NCBI RefSeq assembly: GCF_002087235.1
Contig: NZ_MUIO01000075.1
Coordinates: forward strand, 17,844 to 81,843
DNA length: 64,000 bases
DNA from: Pseudomonas floridensis
Lineage (GTDB): Bacteria > Pseudomonadota > Gammaproteobacteria > Pseudomonadales > Pseudomonadaceae
Direction: 5' to 3'
This document shows, piece by piece, positions 46,004 through 52,699 of the stretch; position 1 is the first letter of the stretch; every line of letters starts with the position of its first letter. The translations under genes and the position numbers were made by a program. The notes below the pieces were generated by a model. The model was not told the DNA's origin. It worked only from the letters and a program-made list of their open reading frames with translations, and ran no database searches.

Positions 46004-46648
46004 TCAGAGGCGCATCGTCATCTGTCTGATGACACCGATCAGTTTGCACTCTTCACTGACCGCGATGGTGGGGTAGGCCGGGTTAAGCGGTTTGAGGAAA
46101 TAACGCCCGGCATCCTCGACCAGCTTCTTGAACGTCGCCTCGTTGCTTTCGGGAAGCTTGGCGATAACCAGCTTGCCGGGGGTTGGCTCGATACCCGTGT
46201 CCACCAGAACCAACATGCCTTCCGGAATGCTCTGGCCTGCGGGCGCCGTCATCGAGTCGCCACGCACCACCAGCCAGAAAGCGCGGCCCTTGGCTTTATA
46301 ATCGCTCAGCTCGAAGGTGTCCGAGTAGCCGACCGGATAAGGCTCGACCGCCTCGTTCCAGCCACCTGCCTCTACCCAGCTGATCACCGGATACCGATAG
46401 AAGCGCGAAGGCTGCACCGTGGGCGCCACGTTCTGCTGTCCAGGCTCGTTCCCCGGAATCGAAGTGGTGAGGATCGGCAGGCCCAGCTCGGCCAGCAATC
46501 GGTTGATGACTTCGATCTTCGGCTCGCGCTTGCCGTTCAGCCAATGGCCCACCGCGCCCGGGGTTACCCCCATGCGTTCAGCCATTTCTTCCTGGCTGAT
46601 CTGCTGGGTGTCCATGACCTGTCTTGCGACTTCATACCATTTATTCAT
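46004..46648 (-). CDS. CI/PrtR-type self-cleaving repressor (HTH + peptidase S24)
   Basis: The 214-residue protein has an N-terminal helix-turn-helix (about 14-50, ISQEEMAERMGVTPGAVGHW) and a C-terminal LexA-like S24 domain (about 90-214). The Ala94-Gly95 cleavage site (WVEAGGW), catalytic Ser132 (VVRGDSMTAP) and Lys174 (ATFKKL) are present, so RecA-stimulated self-cleavage is expected. It corresponds to PrtR, the pyocin repressor. A start four codons earlier (46660) is possible. Operator-like palindromes sit over its own promoter and the divergent gene's promoter, suggesting autoregulation and control of the tailocin switch. Confidence 0.88.
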   Translation of the reverse strand: MNKWYEVARQVMDTQQISQEEMAERMGVTPGAVGHWLNGKREPKIEVINRLLAELGLPILTTSIPGNEPGQQNVAPTVQPSRFYRYPVISWVEAGGWNEAVEPYPVGYSDTFELSDYKAKGRAFWLVVRGDSMTAPAGQSIPEGMLVLVDTGIEPTPGKLVIAKLPESNEATFKKLVEDAGRYFLKPLNPAYPTIAVSEECKLIGVIRQMTMRL

Positions 46649-46659
46649 GCGTCGAATCA

Positions 46660-46729
46660 TACAGGCTGTAGGGTGATCTTCAATATACACATTGTAATGT
46701 CTTGTTGTGCATAAAAAATACAGATTGTA
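46660..46729. promoter_or_regulatory. Operator-like palindromes between the repressor and the divergent Q-like gene
   Basis: TACAGGCTGTA (46660-46670, perfect), TACACATTGTA (46686-46696) and TACAGATTGTA (46719-46729) follow the same TAC(A/G)... TGTA plan as the sites at 45542-45596. Centre spacings are 26 and 33 bases. The layout resembles the three-operator control regions of lambdoid repressors. Confidence 0.6.
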
Positions 46730-46792
46730 TTGTCTGGCATTTCCAGAGGCGCAAAACCGTGCGCCTGAAACACGCCAGACAGGAGAAGCACA

Positions 46793-47230
46793 ATGATTGA
46801 AGAAGTAGAAGCGGTGATGGTGCATTGGGGTGAGCAGCGGATGCGTATCGGGCTGGGTGGCGGTTTGAGCAGCCCGATGGCCGGGATCATGCAATGGGGT
46901 GCCTACATCCCGCGCAGCACGCCGGGTTCGCGGTCGCTGGTGGGCAATGGCAGCGGCATGGACTATATAAGCAGCGAAGTCGAAGCCGCGGTAGCCGAGA
47001 TGGCGCGCGGCCCGGTCAAAGGGCGAGGGCCGGAACTGGCACAGTTGGCCAGCCTTCGTTATGTGGAGTCAGTACCGGTCCGCGAGCAAATGCGCTTGCT
47101 GGGCATCAATGAAGGCGCTGATCGAACCTATCGCAATTGGGTCGACAAGCTTCACCAGCGGGTTCTAGCCGCCCTTGCGGCGCGCAGTGCTTCGAGAAGC
47201 CATCATAAAGCGGCGGCGCGCAGGGCTTGA
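46793..47230 (+). CDS. Putative phage late regulator, Q-antiterminator-like
   Basis: A 145-residue protein behind an aggag site. The C-terminal half (PELAQLASLRYVESVPVREQ ... LLGINEGADRTYRNWVDKLH) resembles helix-turn-helix phage late-gene regulators of the antitermination Q type: a basic helical DNA-binding region with a conserved GxRxYRNWxxxLH pattern. The N-terminal half has a Gly/Ser-rich loop. It is transcribed divergently from the CI-like repressor across shared operators and lies directly upstream of the bacteriocin and tailocin genes, where several intrinsic terminators occur. Function as antiterminator is inference. Confidence 0.5.
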   Translation: MIEEVEAVMVHWGEQRMRIGLGGGLSSPMAGIMQWGAYIPRSTPGSRSLVGNGSGMDYISSEVEAAVAEMARGPVKGRGPELAQLASLRYVESVPVREQMRLLGINEGADRTYRNWVDKLHQRVLAALAARSASRSHHKAAARRA

Positions 47231-47457
47231 ATGCGCGCTGGATCATGCGGTGTTCTGCACCGCTCATCCGGGCTGGCTGCACAGCTGTGGTCGAACTCGT
47301 GTTGAACTCCGGTCAAACTCGACCCACCCCAAAATTGCCCCTTTCCAGCCTTTCCGGAGGGGGGTAAAAAGGTCCCACGATATGCGATTTGCGCCTCGGA
47401 GCTGCCTCACAAAGATGCCTCGTAATTGCTGGCCCAGTCACGGATCGCTTACTTGAA

Positions 47458-47477
47458 CCCGCCTCGGCGGGTTTTTT
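47458..47477 (+). terminator. Rho-independent terminator before the com-llpA cassette
   Basis: CCCGCC-TC-GGCGGG (47458-47471) is followed by six T (47472-47477). It lies between the Q-like gene and com, so late transcription from upstream must read through it. The preceding 230 bases (47231-47457) contain no convincing gene. Confidence 0.85.
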
Positions 47478-47507
47478 ATTGGACGACAACACGAAAAGGC
47501 ATTCCTA

Positions 47508-47693
47508 ATGCTGAAAGAATGCAGATGCGGACAATGCAAAAGATTGCTCGCCCGAGTGGGTGAGTGCACTGAACTCCAGATTAAATGTTCTCGATGCGGA
47601 ACATTGAATCATATGAAGGCCGAGAGCCTTGAGTCATCGCCTTGGAGCGACATCAAAGCGGAGTTTTCCGCACTTAAAAAGTTGACTAAATAA
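47508..47693 (+). CDS. com: Mu Com-like zinc-ribbon regulatory protein
   Basis: A 61-residue protein with paired CxxC motifs (C7-x2-C10 and C27-x2-C30, plus Cys5 and Cys20) and the conserved RLLARVGECTELQIKCSRCG stretch of the Com family. In phage Mu, Com is a zinc RNA-binding protein that melts a translation-inhibiting structure in the downstream mom mRNA. No mom-like acetyltransferase or modification gene is seen here; the next gene, 10 bases downstream, is a lectin-like bacteriocin. The gene lies just after a terminator and reads in the direction of the tail genes. Confidence 0.85.
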   Translation: MLKECRCGQCKRLLARVGECTELQIKCSRCGTLNHMKAESLESSPWSDIKAEFSALKKLTK

Positions 47694-47703
47694 GGACTTA
47701 ATT

Positions 47704-48534
47704 ATGGCTTCTCAAATAACCTACACGCCTTTTAAACGCTCGGGCACAAACGTACTTCCTCCTAATCAATACATGGTAATCGGTCAATATTTAGTATCAC
47801 CTGATGGTCGTTATAAACTCGCTCTCCAATCCGACTCCAATTTGGTGCTTTTTGATGGGGAGGCTGCTATTTGGGTGGCGGATTCCAGTCAGCCGTACAG
47901 CAGTGATTTGTTTAATAGAGGATTTGTCGAAACGCGTTTCTATGTGAGCAATTCAATATTTCTGGAAGACGCTGAGCGTAGCAGATTTTGGACCGCTTCA
48001 ACGGGTAGAAGTGAGGAAGGCTTGTGGTACCGATCTCATCTAAGCGTTCAGGATGACGGAAATATTGTGACGCTTGATATAAATGCTCTTTTTACCACGC
48101 TTAACACGACGCTATTACCTAACTCTGATGAGGTTTTTATTTTCCCACCTGGCGTGAGCCTTGAGGTGGATAGGCGTTATACAGTGGGTGCGTACTCTCT
48201 TGTATTTTTGAATGACGGAAATCTCGCAGTATTTGCCCAAGACGGTTCCGTGGTTTGGAATGCAGGCGTATCTGGGCTAGGCGGTGTCCAGGCCACGATG
48301 CAATCTGATGGTAACTTTGTTATCTACGCGACCAACGGTGCCGCCGTTTGGCAAACGAATACTGCTGGTTTCCCGGGCGCGTATGGGCAGATTCAAAGCA
48401 ACGGTGCTTTCGTAATCTGTCTTGGAACTCCACTGTGGGCACGGTCTGGCTGGACGCCGGGTAAACCGCCAAACGTTTTCTATCCACAGCACGGAGAGTT
48501 CAAGACGTATGATCGTGTAGTTTATAAGTTCTAG
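47704..48534 (+). CDS. llpA: Lectin-like bacteriocin (LlpA type, tandem MMBL domains)
   Basis: The 276-residue protein consists of two monocot mannose-binding lectin (MMBL) domains and a short C-terminal extension. QxDxNxVxY-type sugar-binding motifs: QSDSNLVLF (42-50), QDDGNIVTL (116-124), LNDGNLAVF (169-177), QSDGNFVIY (200-208, intact) and QSNGAFVIC (231-239, decayed). The intact motif in the C-terminal domain, lack of signal peptide and length of about 276 match LlpA bacteriocins, which bind D-rhamnose-containing O-antigen and kill related Pseudomonas via BamA without entering the cell. No immunity gene is expected or seen. The gene is AT-richer than the tail genes and is closed by its own terminator (48729-48752). 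Confidence 0.88.
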   Translation: MASQITYTPFKRSGTNVLPPNQYMVIGQYLVSPDGRYKLALQSDSNLVLFDGEAAIWVADSSQPYSSDLFNRGFVETRFYVSNSIFLEDAERSRFWTASTGRSEEGLWYRSHLSVQDDGNIVTLDINALFTTLNTTLLPNSDEVFIFPPGVSLEVDRRYTVGAYSLVFLNDGNLAVFAQDGSVVWNAGVSGLGGVQATMQSDGNFVIYATNGAAVWQTNTAGFPGAYGQIQSNGAFVICLGTPLWARSGWTPGKPPNVFYPQHGEFKTYDRVVYKF

Positions 48535-48728
48535 CGCTCTTCCCCCCTCTTCCCAAAGATAAGGGGGGAACTCATTACGCGGTCATCGTGAGTATAGAAA
48601 GGGACTGCGTTGCTCATTACGTATCGTAAGCGCTATTAAATGCCTCATGAAAAATTTCATTTTCTTGAAGGTCAATGATTGCTTGGCTGTAAGCGCTGTG
48701 TATTGATGCGTTTCTTTCTGGTTTTCCC

Positions 48729-48752
48729 GGCCGCCTCTGTGCGGCCTTTTTT
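48729..48752 (+). terminator. Rho-independent terminator after llpA
   Basis: GGCCGC (48729-48734), a CTCTGT loop and GCGGCC (48741-48746) are followed by six T (48747-48752). The 195 bases between the llpA stop and this stem contain a GGGGGAA-type inverted repeat near 48543-48571 but no gene. It lies only 15 bases before the next start codon. Confidence 0.85.
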
Positions 48753-48767
48753 ATGTGCGGAGTAAAG

Positions 48768-49157
48768 ATGGACCCCACCGACCTAGGCCCAGGCACAGCT
48801 ACCTGGCTGGGCGGCACTGGCACCATCCTGCTTGGCGGCTTTTTATGGCTGCGCAAGTTTCTGTCCAGAGACGCCGCCGACCGGGCGATGGACAACGCCG
48901 ACATTGGCACCGTGCGGCGGCTCAACGAATTGCTCGACTCCGAACGGGAGGCCCGCAAGGACGCTGAAGCGCGGGCCGATCAGTTTGCCAGAGAGCGCAA
49001 TGAGCTGGCGGCGGCCGTTGGCCGCATGGAGGGCAAGATCGAGGCCCTGACCAGTCACATCGTGCAGCTCACCGACAAGGTGACTACGCAGAGCGCCGAG
49101 ATTGCCCGGCTTCGTTCTCAGCTTGGAGGTGCCAACGATGCACAGATGCGTAATTGA
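48768..49157 (+). CDS. Single-TM coiled-coil protein, holin candidate or phage accessory
   Basis: A 129-residue protein, start at 48768 behind ggag. One hydrophobic segment (about 14-32, WLGGTGTILLGGFLWL) is followed by a long charged coiled coil (about 35-120). It is the first of two membrane/coiled-coil genes placed before the tail terminator, where Mu has head-tail genes. The short N-terminus and single segment would fit a holin-like or DUF2730-like Mu-type protein; neither can be proven. It overlaps the next gene by 20 bases, so the two are translationally linked. Confidence 0.6.
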   Translation: MDPTDLGPGTATWLGGTGTILLGGFLWLRKFLSRDAADRAMDNADIGTVRRLNELLDSEREARKDAEARADQFARERNELAAAVGRMEGKIEALTSHIVQLTDKVTTQSAEIARLRSQLGGANDAQMRN

Positions 49158-49476
49158 TTTCATCGCCCGGCGCGCCTGGCGGCAGATCGAAGTCTGGGTG
49201 ATCGCCGTATTGCTCATCGTCGGATGCCTGATGTTGGGGTTTCAGGCCGGGCAGTGGTCGGCGAGTGCCGAGCACACTCAGCAACTGGCCGAAGTCCGCA
49301 AAGCGTATGACGCCGCGCTGGGCCGACGAGATCTCCGACTGGATCGGCTGGCCGAGAGCACCACTGAAGCCGTCGGCCGGGTTGAAAGCGCCGCCACTGT
49401 CGCCAATCAGGCGGCGCACACCGCCAGTCGCGCCGCCGACAAGGCCGACAAGGTGCTGGACAAGGCGACCCAGTAG
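49138..49476 (+). CDS. Second TM/coiled-coil phage protein
   Basis: A 112-residue protein, start at 49138 behind ggagg, in another frame within the previous gene's 3' end. It has a basic N-terminus (FIARRAWRQIE), a hydrophobic segment (about 18-38, VWVIAVLLIVGCLMLGF) and an Ala-rich helical C-terminus (AATVANQAAHTASRAADKAD). Topology is like an inner-membrane spanin or holin partner, but the true Rz pair lies at the other end of the cluster. Function unknown; the coupling to the previous gene suggests the products act together, perhaps in timing lysis. Confidence 0.6.
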   Translation: MHRCVIDFIARRAWRQIEVWVIAVLLIVGCLMLGFQAGQWSASAEHTQQLAEVRKAYDAALGRRDLRLDRLAESTTEAVGRVESAATVANQAAHTASRAADKADKVLDKATQ

Positions 49477-49573
49477 CCGACCGACGCCAACAGGCGCGTC
49501 ATTGCACACAGCCTGCACGCCGACAGCCTTCGCTGGCGTGTGGGATCGACACCTTGAACATGCGGATTGACTC

Positions 49574-50164
49574 ATGAAGATAACCCCGATCGTTGCCCAT
49601 TTGCAGGCGACCTGCCCGACCTTTGCCGGGCGAATCAGTGCCGGTATCGACTGGGCTGCCGTCGCCCTCGGCGATCAGCTCGAACACCCCTCGGCCTATG
49701 TGATTGCCATGGGCGATCAGGCCACGGCCAACGAACTGCAGAACGTCATTCGCCAGAACATCACCGACCGGCTGGACGTCGTGGTGGTGCTCGATGGCGG
49801 CGACAAGCGCGGGCAGCAGGCCAGTGAGCGGTTGCACGCCATTCGCGCCGAGTTGTGGCGTGCACTGGTGGGCTGGAGCCCGGAGCGCGATTACGACCCG
49901 ATGCAGTATCAGGGCGGCGCGCTGGCGCAGATCAGCGGCGACCGCGTGACCTATCGCTTCGGTTTTGCCGCGCAATTCCAGTTGGGCCGCAACCTTGAAA
50001 CGCAACCTGCCGAAACCTGGCACGAAGCTTACCTGGACGGGTTGCCGGGCTTTACCGGCGCCACGTTCGAGATGGACAGCATCGATCCGGCAGATCCCAA
50101 CCTCAAACACCCAGGTCCGGATGGACGCATTGAAGTGAAGTTCTCAGGAGACGTAAAACCATGA
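49574..50164 (+). CDS. Tail terminator protein (Mu gp37-like)
   Basis: A 196-residue protein with ITPIVAHLQATCPTFAGRIS at the start and a central VVVLDGGDKRGQQASERL stretch, typical of Mu-type gp37 tail terminators, which cap the tail tube and sheath at the head-proximal end and fix tail length. It is the first structural gene of the tail block and overlaps the next gene by 4 bases. In a headless tailocin it closes the free end of the particle. Confidence 0.8.
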   Translation: MKITPIVAHLQATCPTFAGRISAGIDWAAVALGDQLEHPSAYVIAMGDQATANELQNVIRQNITDRLDVVVVLDGGDKRGQQASERLHAIRAELWRALVGWSPERDYDPMQYQGGALAQISGDRVTYRFGFAAQFQLGRNLETQPAETWHEAYLDGLPGFTGATFEMDSIDPADPNLKHPGPDGRIEVKFSGDVKP

Positions 50165-50346
50165 CCCAACGCATCACCGTCAAACCGGCCGAAGGCCGTG
50201 CCGTACCCGATCCGCAAGCAGGCGACCTGTTGCCTGCCGAAGGTCGGGAAGTGACGTTCAACGCCTGGTGGCAACGCCGTCACAACGACGGCGATATCAC
50301 CCTGCAAACCGAGCAATCCCCCACTCAATCCGCCGTAATGGCTTAA
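50161..50346 (+). CDS. DUF2635 family protein (Mu gp38-like)
   Basis: A 61-residue protein with ITVKPAEGRAVPDPQAGDLL and W-rich middle (FNAWWQRRHNDGDI), matching the small DUF2635 proteins found between the tail terminator and sheath genes of Mu-like phages. Role unknown. Its start overlaps the tail terminator stop (ATGA). Confidence 0.8.
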   Translation: MTQRITVKPAEGRAVPDPQAGDLLPAEGREVTFNAWWQRRHNDGDITLQTEQSPTQSAVMA

Positions 50347-50364
50347 TCAAGAGGAAGCCAAACA

Positions 50365-51861
50365 ATGGCTATCAGCTTTAACAACATTCCATCCGATGTC
50401 CGCGTGCCGCTGTTCTATGCGGAGATGGACAACTCGGCCGCCAACAGTGCGTCGGCCGGCATGCGTCGCCTGATCGTCGCTCAGGTCAATGACGATGTCA
50501 CCGGCCCGGAGATCGGCACGCTGGTGCTGGTGCCGAGCGTGGCACTGGCCAAAAACCTCGGTGGTCAGGGCTCTATGCTCGCCGCCATGTACGAAACCTG
50601 GCGCAAGGCTGATCCGACCGGCGAAGTCTGGTGCCTGCCATTGCTCAGCACCGAAGGTGCCAAGGCTGGCGCGACCATCACCGTGGCGGGTGCGGCGACC
50701 GAATCCGGTCTGCTCAACCTGTACGTCGGCGGCGTGCGGGGGCAGGCCACAGTCGTCAGTGGCGCAACGGCGGCTCAGGCTGCCAACGCGCTGTCGGTGA
50801 AGATCAATGCCACGCCGGACCTGCCGGTCAGGTCGGTGGTCGAGGCCGGTGTGCTGACCCTGTCCTGCAAATGGAGCGGTCTCAGCGGCAACGACATTCG
50901 CCTGGAATTCAATCGTCTGGGCAAGACCAACGGCGAAGCGATTCCGGCGGGTCTGACCGCAGAAGTCACCGCCATGACCGGCGGCGTCGGTACGCCGGAT
51001 CAGGTTCAGGCGCTGGCGGCACTGGGCGATGAGCCTTTCGAATTCCTGTGCCTGCCATGGACCGACACCGCCACGCTGGATGCGTGGAAATCGGCGATGG
51101 ACGACAGCACCGGTCGCTGGAGCTGGGCCCGTCAGTTGTACGGCCATGTCTACAGCGCCAAGCGCGGTACTGTGGGTACGCTGGTCGCCGCAGGTCAGCT
51201 GCGCAATGATCAACACATTACCCTCCAGGGTGTCGAGCTGGCCGCGCCGCAGCCAGTATGGCTTTACGCGGCCGGACTGGCTGCACGCACCGCGGTGTTC
51301 ATTTCCGCCGATGCTAGCCGTCCGACCCAGAGCGGCAGCATGCCCGGTCTGGATCCTGCACCGGCCAGCCAGCGTTTCACTCTGACCGAGCGAGAGTCGC
51401 TGTTGCGTTACGGCATTGCTACCTCGTACTACGAAGGCGGTTACGTGCGCATTCAGCGCTCGATCACCACCTATCAGAAGAACGCCTACGGGCAGGCGGA
51501 CAACTCGTACCTGGACAGCGAAACCATGCACCAGTCGGCGTTCATCATTCGTCGCCTGCAGGGTGTGATCACCAGCAAGTACGGTCGCCACAAGCTGGCC
51601 GCCGATGGCACGCGTTTCGGTGCCGGCCAGCCGATCATCACGCCGAGCACCATCCGCGGCGAGCTGATCGCTCAGTACGGCCGTCTGGAAGAAGAAGGGC
51701 ATGTGGAGAACGCTGAAGTGTTCGCCCAGTACCTGATTGTCGAGCGTGACGGCGACGATCCAAGCCGCGTGAACGTGATGTTCCCGCCGGATTACATCAA
51801 TGGCCTGCGCGTGTTCGCGCTGCTCAACCAGTTCCGCCTGCAGTACGACGACGCGGCGTAA
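50365..51861 (+). CDS. Contractile tail sheath protein (Mu gpL-like)
   Basis: The 498-residue protein has the Mu gpL-type start (ISFNNIPSDVRVPLFYAEMD) and the C-terminal sheath core (about 370-490, with ESLLRYGIATSY near 347 and VERDGDDPSRVNVMFPPDYI near 457) used for sheath subunit handshakes. Sheath contraction drives the tube through the target envelope. A terminator-like hairpin follows at 51888. Confidence 0.93.
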   Translation: MAISFNNIPSDVRVPLFYAEMDNSAANSASAGMRRLIVAQVNDDVTGPEIGTLVLVPSVALAKNLGGQGSMLAAMYETWRKADPTGEVWCLPLLSTEGAKAGATITVAGAATESGLLNLYVGGVRGQATVVSGATAAQAANALSVKINATPDLPVRSVVEAGVLTLSCKWSGLSGNDIRLEFNRLGKTNGEAIPAGLTAEVTAMTGGVGTPDQVQALAALGDEPFEFLCLPWTDTATLDAWKSAMDDSTGRWSWARQLYGHVYSAKRGTVGTLVAAGQLRNDQHITLQGVELAAPQPVWLYAAGLAARTAVFISADASRPTQSGSMPGLDPAPASQRFTLTERESLLRYGIATSYYEGGYVRIQRSITTYQKNAYGQADNSYLDSETMHQSAFIIRRLQGVITSKYGRHKLAADGTRFGAGQPIITPSTIRGELIAQYGRLEEEGHVENAEVFAQYLIVERDGDDPSRVNVMFPPDYINGLRVFALLNQFRLQYDDAA

Positions 51862-51887
51862 GCCTTTCCAACCACATCACTTTCAAA

Positions 51888-51908
51888 CCCGCCGCGTGCG
51901 GGTTTTTT
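51888..51908 (+). terminator. Terminator-like hairpin between sheath and tube genes
   Basis: CCCGC-CGCGT-GCGGG (51888-51902) followed by six T (51903-51908). The short stem suggests partial termination or attenuation inside the structural operon. Confidence 0.65.
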
Positions 51909-51927
51909 CATTCTGGAGATAAAACAC

Positions 51928-52275
51928 ATGGCTCAGAAAATTGCGGGTACCTGCTACATCAAAGTGGATGGCACCCAATTGACCATTAACGGCGGCGGCG
52001 AAGCCCCATTGATGAACGTGAAGCGCGATACCGTGGTGCCCGGCTACTTCAAGGAAGTGGACAAAGCCCCCTGGTTGAAATTCAAGGCCGTACATACCCC
52101 GGATTTTCCGCTCAAGCTGTTGACCACCGGTATGGATATGACCATCACCTGCGAATTCAACAACGGCAAAACCTACGTGCTGTCCGGCGCTTATATGGTC
52201 GAAGAACCGAGCAGCAAGGCTGACGATGGCACCATCGACCTGAAATTCGAAGGCAATCAGGGGACCTGGCAATGA
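51928..52275 (+). CDS. Tail tube protein (Mu gpM-like)
   Basis: A 115-residue protein beginning AQKIAGTCYIKVDGTQLTIN, with KRDTVVPGYFKE near 36 and GNQGTW at the end, typical of Mu-type tail tube subunits. It forms the inner rigid tube that punctures the target cell. The stop overlaps the chaperone start (ATGA). Confidence 0.92.
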   Translation: MAQKIAGTCYIKVDGTQLTINGGGEAPLMNVKRDTVVPGYFKEVDKAPWLKFKAVHTPDFPLKLLTTGMDMTITCEFNNGKTYVLSGAYMVEEPSSKADDGTIDLKFEGNQGTWQ

Positions 52276-52568
52276 GTGAAGTCATCGAACTGGCGAGCCC
52301 TATCGAAGCTCATGGCGAGACCCTCTCGCAACTGACGTTTCGCCGTCCCACCGCGCAGGAAGCACGCGCCATCAAGGCGTTGCCATACCGCATCGACAAG
52401 AACGAGGACGTTTCCCTCGATCTTGACGTGGCGGCGAAGTACATCGCGGTCTGCGCCGGTATCCCGCCATCGTCGGTCAACCAGATGGACCTGTGTGACA
52501 TCAACACGTTGAGCTGGAAGGTCGCGAGTTTTTTCATGGCAGCGGCATCAGCGACCTTGAAGGCCTGA
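52272..52568 (+). CDS. Tail assembly chaperone (Mu gp41-like), upstream frame
   Basis: A 98-residue protein with IELASPIEAHGETLSQLTFR at the start and REARAIKALPYR-type helices, matching Mu-like tail assembly chaperones that coat the tape measure protein before tube polymerisation. Near the end a T TTT TTC heptamer (52529-52535) can give a -1 frameshift that replaces the last residues by a 54-residue extension ending at 52699. The position between tube and tape measure genes is the classic site of this conserved frameshift. Confidence 0.88.
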   Translation: MSEVIELASPIEAHGETLSQLTFRRPTAQEARAIKALPYRIDKNEDVSLDLDVAAKYIAVCAGIPPSSVNQMDLCDINTLSWKVASFFMAAASATLKA

Positions 52569-52699
52569 TAGCCGTCGTTTACGACCTCGCGTACTTCTGG
52601 AAGACCGACCCCGAACTGATGATGTCCAGGGAACTGGACGTCATCACCGAATCGATCTTGCAGGCGCAACGCATCAACCAGATCCTGCAGGGGGAGTGA
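52272..52699 (+). CDS. Frameshifted tail assembly chaperone (Mu gp41/gp42-type fusion)
   Basis: Predicted 142-residue product of a -1 slip at T TTT TTC (52529-52535): residues 1-88 are from the upstream frame, then HGSGISDLEGLIAVVYDLAY and further to a stop at 52697-52699. The extension is open, protein-like and has no start codon with ribosome-binding site of its own, and its stop TGA overlaps the tape measure ATG. Frameshift fusions at this position are conserved across tailed phages (known for Mu). The efficiency cannot be judged from sequence. Confidence 0.7.
52529..52535 (+). promoter_or_regulatory. -1 frameshift slippery heptamer T TTT TTC
   Basis: In the chaperone frame the codons are AGT TTT TTC; tRNAs on TTT and TTC can re-pair on TTT TTT after a one-base slip back. 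The -1 frame stays open for 54 codons. Confidence 0.7.

Noticed and set aside
47231..47457. Small gene (93-aa frame) between the Q-like gene and com
   Set aside because: Its start lies inside the previous gene, it has no ribosome-binding site, and composition is not protein-like.
47704..48534. llpA as a phage tail fibre or adhesin
   Set aside because: QxDxNxVxY lectin motifs in two domains, the total length and lack of any fibre attachment domain fit LlpA bacteriocins; the real fibre is at 59813.
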